A DNA stretch of 6,058 bases from Candidatus Aenigmatarchaeota archaeon (GCA_003663225.1 QMZP01000057.1:1-6058), one strand, 5' to 3'; shown: positions 1 to 5,010, counted from the first letter of the stretch. Notes: generated from the sequence alone by a model not told the origin. Translations and numbers: made by a program.

Positions 1-1
1 G

Positions 2-475
2 GTCCCATGGGAAGGCATACCCCAGCAAGCCCAGCCCAGGTTCGTCCTGAACGAATCCGGAATATTCGAGTCCAGGTTCGTTTCAGTGGCAATCCAGCCT
101 AGCCCTTCCATCATGCTTAAAGGCATGGAAGGTTCCACTCTGGGCATCTGGGTGGCACATGGTGAAGGCAGGTGCATATGGCCGGATGGCAACATCTTGA
201 ATAGGGCCCTCAAGAAGGGTCTTGCTCCTATCCGTTTCGTTGAGGAGGACGGTGAGGTGACCCAGAAGTACCCGTTCAACCCGAACGGGTCCGCTGTGGG
301 AATCACCGGGCTCTGTTCAGAGGACGGAAGGCACCTTGCACTGATGCCGCATCCTGAGAGGCTATTCCAGAGGTGGCAATGGCCCTACTGGCCGGATGCA
401 TGGTCGCATATCCATGATTCCCCCTGGCTCCGTATGTTCCAGAATGCCAGGGAATGGTGCACGGATAATAGTTGA
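2..475 (+). CDS. purL: Phosphoribosylformylglycinamidine synthase, large type (PurL), C-terminal end; 5' end outside window
   Basis: This is the C-terminal 157 residues of large-type FGAM synthase, which makes FGAM from FGAR, ATP and glutamine in purine synthesis. The frame is open from base 2, so the apparent GTG start at 86 is internal. The sequence follows the glutamine amidotransferase domain of the bacterial large enzyme: PRFVLNESGIFESRFV near the left edge, GIWVAHGEGR, YPFNPNGS, ITGL..EDGR, then LMPHPER and SPWLRMFQNAR near the end. The His and Glu of MPHPE (about fragment residues 117 and 119) match the His-Glu part of the Cys-His-Glu glutaminase triad; the Cys lies upstream, outside the window. 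The stop is TGA at 473-475. Most archaea are known to use separate PurS, PurQ and small PurL, so the fused bacterial-like form is notable and hints at transfer. Recognition is firm from motifs alone. Confidence 0.95.
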   Translation, partial: VPWEGIPQQAQPRFVLNESGIFESRFVSVAIQPSPSIMLKGMEGSTLGIWVAHGEGRCIWPDGNILNRALKKGLAPIRFVEEDGEVTQKYPFNPNGSAVGITGLCSEDGRHLALMPHPERLFQRWQWPYWPDAWSHIHDSPWLRMFQNAREWCTDNS

Positions 476-490
476 TGCCTGATTGCTGTT

Positions 491-518
491 GGAAGGGCTG
501 CTTGTACACGGCCCTTCC
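491..518. terminator. Hairpin terminator between convergent purL and nikR
   Basis: A perfect 8-bp inverted repeat (GGAAGGGC at 491-498 and GCCCTTCC at 511-518) with a 12-nt loop begins 16 bp after the purL stop. It is followed on the plus strand by a T-rich run (ATTGTTTTG from 520). On the minus strand, nikR is followed directly by a T-rich tract (complement of 544-554), the usual archaeal termination signal. The 79-bp gap (476-554) therefore seems to hold stop signals for both convergent genes; no gene is seen in it. Confidence 0.6.
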
Positions 519-554
519 CATTGTTTTGTCAATTAATGGGGATAGAAAAATAAA

Positions 555-962
555 TTATACGGATTCCTTAGTTATGACCAGTTCCCCGTGCTTGATGCCT
601 TTCAGTGCCTTTATGTTGTCTGCCAGCTTTCTCACCCCTGATGTTTTGCCCCGTATTATCAGGACTTCAAGGCACGCCTGCTCGTTCATGTGTATGTGAA
701 CGGATGACATGATTTCCTCATGGTGATGGTGCTGGAGGTGAAGCAGCTTGTCGGCCACGTTGCCTATGTTATGGTCATAGACTATAGTCAGCGTTCCTAT
801 CACATTACCCTTGCCTGACTCAACATCAGACTCAAGAAGCGATTTCCTTGTAAGGTCCCTGATGAATTCCGAGCGGCTCATATATCCCCTGCTTCTCATG
901 AGCTTGTCGAACCTGGCCAGAAGTTCGGGTTCCATTGATATTCCAAATCTTTCCACCGTCAT
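555..962 (-). CDS. nikR: Nickel-responsive transcriptional regulator NikR
   Basis: A 135-residue protein of normal NikR length. Residues 1-45 form the ribbon-helix-helix DNA-binding domain (RFGISMEPELLARFD, then RGYMSRSEFIRDL). The rest is the ACT-like metal-binding tetramerisation domain. Nickel ligands known from E. coli NikR (His76, His87, His89, Cys95) align with His78 in QHHHH, His89 and His91 in SSVHIHM, and Cys97 in QACLEV, so all four square-planar ligands are present and nickel sensing should be intact. The protein should act in the cytosol as a nickel-dependent repressor. The ATG at 960-962 is chosen because the ribbon strand follows at once; no clear Shine-Dalgarno is seen, so a short or absent leader is likely. 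The gene is divergent from a two-gene membrane operon, and two dyad elements lie between them, one directly in front of this start, which suggests autoregulation. The stop is TAA. Confidence 0.95.
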   Translation of the reverse strand: MTVERFGISMEPELLARFDKLMRSRGYMSRSEFIRDLTRKSLLESDVESGKGNVIGTLTIVYDHNIGNVADKLLHLQHHHHEEIMSSVHIHMNEQACLEVLIIRGKTSGVRKLADNIKALKGIKHGELVITKESV

Positions 963-963
963 G

Positions 964-991
964 ATAACACGCTGGACTATATTTGTGCTAC
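964..991. promoter_or_regulatory. Dyad element 1, candidate NikR operator at the nikR promoter
   Basis: An imperfect inverted repeat, ATAACAC-N14-GTGCTAC (arms 964-970 and 985-991), begins 2 bp upstream of the nikR start. It lies between that start and a possible minus-strand TATA box (complement of ATATAAA, 994-1000). A near copy with the same arm words occurs 78 bp away at 1042-1068. NikR operators outside enterobacteria are known, from memory, to use GTGTTAC/GTAACAC-type arms about 13-14 bp apart; the arm order here should be checked against them. Assignment to NikR is inferred from position. Confidence 0.5.
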
Positions 992-993
992 TG

Positions 994-1000
994 ATATAAA
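994..1000 (-). promoter_or_regulatory. Possible TATA box of nikR
   Basis: The minus strand reads TTTATAT here, about 35 bp before the nikR ATG, which would place transcription start a few bases before the start codon. A second, more canonical minus-strand word, CTATAAAAG, lies further up at 1008-1016 and could serve instead with a longer leader. The choice cannot be settled from sequence. Confidence 0.35.
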
Positions 1001-1041
1001 TTGCAAGCTTTTATAGCTGCTGCTCTATAGATAAAGCAATA

Positions 1042-1068
1042 ATAACACTAAATTATAAAAGTTGCTAC
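1042..1068. promoter_or_regulatory. Dyad element 2, candidate NikR operator at the membrane-protein operon
   Basis: ATAACAC-N13-TTGCTAC (arms 1042-1048 and 1062-1068) repeats the words of element 1 with a 1-bp shorter spacer; the shared stretch TGCTACTG follows in both. The spacer contains the TATA-like TTATAAAA (1053-1060), so a bound regulator would cover the TATA box and block TBP. The element ends 10 bp before the ATG at 1079. Repression by nickel-loaded NikR is an inference from location. Confidence 0.5.
1053..1060 (+). promoter_or_regulatory. Probable TATA box of the membrane-protein operon
   Basis: TTATAAAA lies 19-26 bp before the ATG at 1079, about the distance expected for a leaderless archaeal transcript. 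It sits inside the spacer of dyad element 2. An alternative A/T-rich word at 1024-1035 would give a short leader. Confidence 0.45.
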
Positions 1069-1078
1069 TGTGATATTC

Positions 1079-1360
1079 ATGTGGCTTGTAACTACTCTCG
1101 TCGCTGCGGTTGGGTCCACTTCTGCGTGGCTTTTCGTTCCCAAGAAGTACAAGCTCGGCTTTCTCAGCCTGATGCTGTGGGGTGCTTCCATAATGATACT
1201 CGTGGACCATATCTTGGGGTATGACGGGGGCGAGTTCATATCAATGACCACCGAGGGCCTCATAACCAACAGCGCGGTGCTCGGCATAGTGATGCTGGTG
1301 CCGATATTCGCCATATGGCAACTATCGGTGATATTATCAATCAAGAGAGGGGGTAAATGA
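1079..1360 (+). CDS. Small three-helix membrane protein A, NikR-adjacent, LWGASIM family
   Basis: A protein of 93 residues if started at the ATG at 1079; a GTG at 1070 would add three residues but lies inside the TGCTACTG repeat. Three hydrophobic segments are visible: residues 2-20, about 27-48, and about 67-90, followed by a basic tail (KRGGK). The second segment holds MLWGASIM at 1172-1195 and ends in Asp-His, then an acidic loop (GYDGGE). The next gene has the same MLWGASIM core ending in Glu-His, so the two are likely tandem paralogs working as a pair. I do not recognise the family. The divergent nikR and the dyad over the promoter suggest nickel control, perhaps transport or an accessory role, but no known nickel-transporter signature is present. 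The stop codon overlaps the next start (ATGA). Confidence 0.75.
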   Translation: MWLVTTLVAAVGSTSAWLFVPKKYKLGFLSLMLWGASIMILVDHILGYDGGEFISMTTEGLITNSAVLGIVMLVPIFAIWQLSVILSIKRGGK

Positions 1361-1689
1361 TGGCTTGCTTCATACTTCCCATGTCACTGGGCATAATAAC
1401 CCTGATTGCAAAGAAGGCGTTCCCTGATAGGATGCATATAGAATGGCTGAACATGATGCTGTGGGGCGCATCCATCATGCTGGCAGTCGAGCACGTGGCG
1501 CATGGCGAGATAATGCTCATACCGCCGTTCCTTACGGCCGGAATCCCGGAGATACTGCCTGAGATGCTGGCTGTTGGCGGGCCGATGACCGTATTCTCGG
1601 TATCGGCCTGGGCTGCTATGGTGATGATAAATAACAGGTTTCTTGCAGGTTTGTCCGCTGTGAATGTGCAGAGGACGGTTAACTACTGA
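1357..1689 (+). CDS. Small three-helix membrane protein B, paralog of the upstream gene
   Basis: A 110-residue membrane protein with hydrophobic segments at about residues 3-20, 31-49 and 73-92. Segment two contains MLWGASIM (1456-1479), then Glu-His and HGE, matching MLWGASIM and Asp-His of the upstream protein; the similarity around this core suggests descent by duplication. The start overlaps the upstream stop (ATGA at 1357-1360), and a purine-rich GAGAGGGGGT lies just before it, so translation is probably coupled. A second ATG follows at once at 1360. The conserved acidic-His pair at the end of helix two is a possible metal site, which is an inference. An internal ATG at 1432 gives a protein beginning MHIE, but that would lose the first helix. 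Its 3' end overlaps the convergent NTPase gene by 7 bp. Function is unknown; nickel regulation is suggested by the operon's position next to nikR. Confidence 0.75.
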   Translation: MMACFILPMSLGIITLIAKKAFPDRMHIEWLNMMLWGASIMLAVEHVAHGEIMLIPPFLTAGIPEILPEMLAVGGPMTVFSVSAWAAMVMINNRFLAGLSAVNVQRTVNY

Positions 1690-2222
1690 TGCGTATCCAT
1701 TCTGATCTCCTTTATCAACCACTGTAGGCGCTTTTCCGGCGGCAAAGGAGGGACATTTATGATATCATAACCCAGCTTCCTGTATACCTTCTCTATCGAT
1801 TCGTGTATCTTCCTCGCCATTTCGGGGTCCTCCTTCCTGACATCATCCTTCTCATAACTGGGAAGCTGGTCCAGAAGTATTATCTTGTGGTATCTCGGCG
1901 GTGAGCCGTGCTTGTGCGTGTCCTTTGGTGGGTCTATGCCGTAGACCTCACAGTATGCCAGTATGTCTCCTATGCCCCTGTCTATGAAAACGATTTCTTC
2001 AGGCAGCTCGCTCTCGTGCTTCAGGTGGTTCTCGAGCAGGACTTCCTGAAACCTGTTTATGTCCTTCCACGGGAGAATATCGCCGCCGGTTGCTTGTTGC
2101 TCTTCTATTATCTTCCTGGCTATCTCATGCATGACGTGATAGCCTTTCTTCTTCAGGTCGTTCAATATGGTGGTTTTCCCGACGCATGGGCCACCTGTTA
2201 TGACATATACCTGCTTTGGCAC
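1683..2222 (-). CDS. P-loop NTPase, AAA_28 (NadR/Ttd14-like) family
   Basis: A 179-residue protein with a Walker A motif GGPCVGKTT (residues 10-18), a MHEIAR segment (31-36) typical of this family, a VFIDRGIGD block (78-86) that matches the conserved F-D-R-G motif, and the usual YEKDDVRKED lid region (123-132) with Asp and Arg residues. These fit the AAA_28 group of small kinase-like NTPases, which are related to the nucleotide-binding part of NadR; the substrate of most members is unknown. The GTG start at 2220-2222 is supported by GGTGAT on the minus strand just upstream, matching the 16S rRNA tail. It follows thpR by 15 bp on the same strand, so the two form an operon and may act in the same nucleotide or RNA pathway (inference). 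The stop is TAG. The fold call is solid; the exact role is not known. Confidence 0.85.
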   Translation of the reverse strand: MPKQVYVITGGPCVGKTTILNDLKKKGYHVMHEIARKIIEEQQATGGDILPWKDINRFQEVLLENHLKHESELPEEIVFIDRGIGDILAYCEVYGIDPPKDTHKHGSPPRYHKIILLDQLPSYEKDDVRKEDPEMARKIHESIEKVYRKLGYDIINVPPLPPEKRLQWLIKEIRMDTHQ

Positions 2223-2237
2223 GCAATCACCGTTTCT

Positions 2238-2789
2238 TTATCTAAGTGTGAAAGCCTTTAAATCAGTGTATGTTGGCCCCTCATTTGAGAGCACGCTCTT
2301 CTTGAGCTTTATCTCATTCACTTCCATATTACCCAGCTTCAGGTCTTTGTTCTTATCGATTGCTTCTAGGAGCTTGTCTCTGTTCCTTCCCGACCTTATT
2401 CTCCCCAGTGTTAAGTGTGGCTTTGGCTCCCTGCCCTCATGCCTTATGTGGTCAAGAGCAAAGTTCAGCCTTTTAGCCAACTTCATGAGAACTTCACGTC
2501 CTTCCTTCGTGTTAATCCACAGGGTCTGTATATTCTTCGGGTTCCCGAAGTATCCCATTCCTTCAACCGATAACATGAAAGGCTCTATGCCCTTAATGGC
2601 ATTCTCTGTGGCATTCTCGATAGCCTTCACGTCTTCTTCACGTACTTCACCGAGGAACTTCAATGTCATGTGAAGGTTCTCTTTTTCAGTGAACTTGGCG
2701 TCGCAACCTGTTGATTTGAGGTCTTCTATAATTTCACATGCCCTTTCCCTTATATCCTCTGTGATATCGAGCGCTATGAACAATCTCAT
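2238..2789 (-). CDS. thpR: RNA 2',3'-cyclic phosphodiesterase (ThpR/LigT family)
   Basis: A 183-residue member of the 2H phosphoesterase family, with a typical length of about 180-190. It has the two catalytic HxT motifs, HMTL at residues 40-43 and HLTL at 125-128, and the canonical N-terminus MRLFIALDI, which fixes the ATG at 2787-2789. Known family members open 2',3'-cyclic phosphate ends of RNA to 2'-phosphate and can join tRNA halves by a 2',5' bond in vitro; in archaea a role in tRNA end processing is usual. It is first in a two-gene operon with the AAA_28 NTPase. The minus strand has TTTATATT (complement of 2811-2818) 22-29 bp before the ATG, so a leaderless transcript is likely, and a GCGTGAAG box sits between TATA and ATG. 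The stop is TAA. Confidence 0.93.
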   Translation of the reverse strand: MRLFIALDITEDIRERACEIIEDLKSTGCDAKFTEKENLHMTLKFLGEVREEDVKAIENATENAIKGIEPFMLSVEGMGYFGNPKNIQTLWINTKEGREVLMKLAKRLNFALDHIRHEGREPKPHLTLGRIRSGRNRDKLLEAIDKNKDLKLGNMEVNEIKLKKSVLSNEGPTYTDLKAFTLR

Positions 2790-2846
2790 GCCAATCTATT
2801 ATCTTCACGCAATATAAATAATCCCATGATGTTATTCATGCCAATA
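2786..2846. repeat. Direct repeat TCATGCCAAT around the thpR start
   Basis: TCATGCCAAT occurs at 2786-2795 (covering the thpR start codon on the minus strand) and again at 2837-2846. On the minus strand a 17-codon frame begins at 2839 and ends in TGA (2786-2788) overlapping the thpR ATG. It contains MGLFIL, close to the MRLFIA start of ThpR, so the upstream stretch may be a decayed copy of the gene's 5' end. The sequence is too short to be sure. Confidence 0.35.
2811..2818 (-). promoter_or_regulatory. Probable TATA box of the thpR operon
   Basis: The minus strand reads TTTATATT, centred about 25 bp before the thpR ATG, as expected for a leaderless archaeal gene. GCGTGAAG (box at 2803-2810) follows it directly, 13 bp before the ATG. 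Confidence 0.55.
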
Positions 2847-2970
2847 ACAGGTATCTTGCGTGCCTTCACGCCAATCTTCACACCTTAGTAACGACTTGCT
2901 TGTCAACTTCACGCAACATAAACAATTTAAATAATGATTTCATATTACAACTGTTATTTCGCGTGAAGCG

Positions 2971-2978
2971 TTTATGAA
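2971..2978 (+). promoter_or_regulatory. Possible TATA box of the AAA ATPase gene
   Basis: TTTATGAA is centred about 28 bp before the ATG at 3003 and is followed by the GCGTGAAG box (2983-2990), which ends 12 bp before that ATG. This mirrors the thpR promoter (TATA, box, then 13 bp, then ATG). A stronger A/T word, TTTAAATA, lies at 2926-2933 and would give a longer leader. Confidence 0.4.
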
Positions 2979-3002
2979 ACGCGCGTGAAGGTTATTGACT
3001 GT

Positions 3003-4070
3003 ATGGGGAGTGATATGGAGGGAAACGGTTTCACGAATTTCGGATGGCAGGGCAACCCGTTCACTTTCAACATAATGCCTGAGTTGTTCGTAGGCTATAA
3101 CAAGGAAGTCGACAACATACTCCATAGCGTGAATATGGGAACCAAGTTTTCCCTTCTTCTTGGCCCCACGGGTTCTGGGAAGACCACGATGCTCATGATG
3201 CTCATAACGAAGTTCCATAACTTCGATAACGTCATATACATACCCAAGCCGCCAAAGGAATCCGCTGACTGGGTCACTGTCTTCGGCAAATTCACGAAGC
3301 CATGCTTCCCGAAATCGATATTTTCTAAAGGCAGCAGCACGAACCTCTACAACCTCAGCGAAACCCTCAATAAAAAGCTGAACGGTGACAAATGCGTCCT
3401 TTTCGTGGACGAGGCGCATGAGGCTTCTGTTGTGCGCCTTGAGTGGCTCAGGACCATAACAGACCAGACAAACGGGCTTCACATAGTGCTTGCAGGGCTT
3501 CCGGTCTTCGAGTGTATGCTGAAGAGCAAACTCGAAACCTTCCTCAAGAGGATAAGCACCAAAGTGGAGCTAAGCACGCTCACGAAGTCAGAAACCAGGG
3601 AACTCATAAAGAAGAGGATAGAGAGCATGGGTGGGGATGACATAAGGCCCTTCACGTCCGATACCATTGAATATGTTTACTCCAAGACAGGGGGCTTTCC
3701 CCGTGAGGTCATAAAGCTGTGCAGCGAGATTGCCCACAACGCTAGCCTGCGTGGCATCAGCACCATAGACATGAACTTCATGAAGGAAACAGAGAAGCCT
3801 GAGGAGAGGATATCTCTTGAAACCATAGCCGAGCTTCCCGAGAGGCAGAGACTGGTGCTCGAAGCGCTTGCCGACAGGGGCGAGATGACGCCCTCGCAGA
3901 TCGTGAAGAAGATTGACATAGAGTACAAGGACAAGGACAACGCGGTCCGCTCCATAAACAACATACTTAGGAGGCTCATGAAGGAGGGCCTGGTGGACAG
4001 GAACAAGCGCGGCAAGACGTACAAGTACAAGGTATCTGGCAAATACCAGAGCCTTACTGTTAGGGCATGA
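3003..4070 (+). CDS. AAA ATPase with C-terminal winged helix (AAA_22/ExeA-TniB or Orc1/Cdc6-like)
   Basis: A 355-residue protein from the ATG at 3003. A GTG at 2985 would add six residues but overlaps the GCGTGAAG box, and an ATG at 3015 is also possible since GGGGAGTGAT precedes it. An NPF motif and FVGYNKEVDNIL lead into Walker A GPTGSGKTT (residues 54-62). Walker B is VLFVDEAHE (132-140), a possible arginine finger lies in FLKRI, and sensor 2 is GGFPR (230-234). From about residue 275, LPERQRLVLEAL, MTPSQIVKK and LRRLMKEGLVDR form a winged helix-turn-helix. Thus it is probably a DNA-binding ATPase. DEAH and the GGFPR region resemble AAA_22 proteins of the ExeA/TniB type; the AAA-plus-winged-helix plan and size resemble Orc1/Cdc6 initiators. 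The box cluster before the gene fits an initiator or an autoregulator. No transposase gene is seen nearby. The stop is TGA. Confidence 0.85.
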   Translation: MGSDMEGNGFTNFGWQGNPFTFNIMPELFVGYNKEVDNILHSVNMGTKFSLLLGPTGSGKTTMLMMLITKFHNFDNVIYIPKPPKESADWVTVFGKFTKPCFPKSIFSKGSSTNLYNLSETLNKKLNGDKCVLFVDEAHEASVVRLEWLRTITDQTNGLHIVLAGLPVFECMLKSKLETFLKRISTKVELSTLTKSETRELIKKRIESMGGDDIRPFTSDTIEYVYSKTGGFPREVIKLCSEIAHNASLRGISTIDMNFMKETEKPEERISLETIAELPERQRLVLEALADRGEMTPSQIVKKIDIEYKDKDNAVRSINNILRRLMKEGLVDRNKRGKTYKYKVSGKYQSLTVRA

Positions 4071-4087
4071 TCTTCCCAAAAACGGAC

Positions 4088-4969
4088 TTATTCTACCATT
4101 ACCACGCTGCCTGTGCTGTTGCACTGGACAACCTCAAGCCCGTGTCCTGCTATGGTTATGTTGTGGAGCACCAGCTGGCTGTTCCCGCTGCTCCGGGGCG
4201 TGAAGGTAATAACTGCGACGGTCCCTGACCCGCTGACACTCTGGTTGGTTGCCATTCTGCTAACTGCGAAGAAGATGGTGCCGTTGGCATGGGAAGCCAA
4301 TGAATATGTCGATGCACCGTCCTTGCTAAAGAAGCCGCCTCCCGACAGGTCCTCTACCAGTAGCGTGTTATTGTCGTATGACAACCCAAATTCTGCTCCG
4401 TACAGCTGCATGCTGGTGTCCACGTAGACGCTGGCATGAAACGTGCTGTTCTTGCTCATGTTCACGTGAATGTTATCTGGTATGACCATGATGCTGCAGT
4501 AATCCCTTTCATCGTATGTGCATATCATCTCCTCACAGGGTTTTGCATAGTCAGTTCCGCATGCGTTCCTGTCCGTGCATGCCCTTGTCATGATACCGTT
4601 CTCGGAGCATTCCGACCACTCCGTGCACTCCCATAGCGTCGTGCACTGGGTCCCGGAGGCACCACCGGAACCGCCCCCTCCTGCCATGTTCATGGCAATC
4701 GGGGGCTCTTGTTCCTCATCGGCGGATTCATTACCCCCATCCGTTGCGTTGATAGGTGGTGTCTTATTCCCTGCTAATACAGGGATCCCCGCAACCAGGT
4801 CGGTCTTCCCCTCTTCAGAAGCGTTGTCAGGTGAAAGAATGGGACCGTTCAGGCTGTCGTTGCCGTAGTATCTTATCGACATGCCAGTGAAAGGGTTTTG
4901 GTATGCTACTATACTGGCTGCTGCCACTATTACCAGCAGCACAAAAACCGTTATCATATAGTCTTCCAC
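4088..4969 (-). CDS. Membrane-anchored surface protein with TSP1-like and cohesin domains
   Basis: A 293-residue protein from GTG at 4967-4969; an ATG four codons later with GGTGG about 10 bp before it is an equal alternative. Residues 5-23 form a single N-terminal membrane segment or uncleaved signal anchor. A low-complexity acidic stretch and a Gly-Ser linker (97-106) follow. Residues 107-150 are a Cys-rich TSP1-like module (LWECTEWSEC, then TRACTDRNACGT, with about eight Cys up to 158). Residues 164-292 match a cohesin fold: LYGAEFGLSYDNNTLLVEDL, FFSKDGASTYS and VSGSGTVAVITFTP are typical. About twelve N-x-S/T sequons suggest glycosylation outside the cell. Cohesins are known to bind dockerins, and the next gene upstream on the same strand, 36 bp away, ends in a dockerin, so the two are likely partners (inference). 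It converges on the AAA gene with a 17-bp gap. The stop is TAA. Confidence 0.88.
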   Translation of the reverse strand: MEDYMITVFVLLVIVAAASIVAYQNPFTGMSIRYYGNDSLNGPILSPDNASEEGKTDLVAGIPVLAGNKTPPINATDGGNESADEEQEPPIAMNMAGGGGSGGASGTQCTTLWECTEWSECSENGIMTRACTDRNACGTDYAKPCEEMICTYDERDYCSIMVIPDNIHVNMSKNSTFHASVYVDTSMQLYGAEFGLSYDNNTLLVEDLSGGGFFSKDGASTYSLASHANGTIFFAVSRMATNQSVSGSGTVAVITFTPRSSGNSQLVLHNITIAGHGLEVVQCNSTGSVVMVE

Positions 4970-5002
4970 CGTATCAGCCTTTCAATATCTTTGTAGCAAA
5001 AC

Positions 5003-5010
5003 AATTTAAA
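5003..5010 (-). promoter_or_regulatory. Possible TATA box of the cohesin gene
   Basis: The minus strand reads TTTAAATT here, about 37 bp before the GTG at 4969 and 49 bp before the alternative ATG, giving a short leader. It overlaps the stop codon of the dockerin gene (5006-5008), so the cohesin gene may be transcribed on its own as well as with its neighbour. Confidence 0.4.

Larger units (their letters stand above)
2803..2990. repeat. Cluster of CTTCACGC/GCGTGAAG boxes; candidate replication origin or shared operator
   Basis: The 195-bp gap between thpR and the AAA gene has no convincing gene but carries an 8-bp box: CTTCACGC at 2803-2810, 2864-2871 and 2907-2914, a one-mismatch copy CTTCACAC at 2876-2883, and the reverse complement GCGTGAAG at 2961-2968 and 2983-2990. 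Copies 2803-2822 and 2907-2926 agree at 18 of 20 bases. The first group and the last pair face each other across 2915-2960, which has only 8 G/C in 46 bases. Short perfect hairpins lie at 2830-2849 (7-bp arms), 2858-2871 (GCGTG/CACGC) and 2968-2982 (GCGTTT/AAACGC). Oppositely oriented boxes flanking AT-rich DNA beside an initiator-like ATPase resemble archaeal origins; the word differs from the published ORB sequence I know, so a transcriptional operator remains possible. Confidence 0.55.

Noticed and set aside
476..554. Possible small RNA or tRNA in the purL-nikR gap
   Set aside because: Only one hairpin is present, with no cloverleaf; a terminator explains it better.
1432..1443. MHIE sequence in membrane protein B, reminiscent of the N-terminal MHI of NikM/CbiM
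   Set aside because: In NikM/CbiM the motif is at the mature N-terminus of a much larger protein; here it is internal and the rest does not match.
2803..2990. CRISPR array or tandem repeat reading of the CTTCACGC copies
   Set aside because: The repeat unit is only 8 bp, spacing is irregular, and orientation reverses, unlike a CRISPR array.
2940..3482. Long minus-strand open frame (180 codons) opposite the AAA gene
   Set aside because: It lies antisense to a gene with clear Walker motifs, has no recognisable domain and begins in the promoter region; it looks like a shadow of the coding strand.
3003..4070. Transposition module (TniB-like ATPase)
   Set aside because: No transposase, terminal inverted repeats or target duplications are visible in the window.
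3588..4124. Minus-strand open frame of 178 codons across the AAA gene's 3' half
   Set aside because: Antisense to the sensor-2 and winged-helix region, with no domain features; it also overlaps the cohesin gene's end.
4199..4206. A further GCGTGAAG copy inside the cohesin gene
   Set aside because: It encodes part of ITFTPRS of the cohesin fold, stands alone and is far from the cluster, so it is most likely chance.
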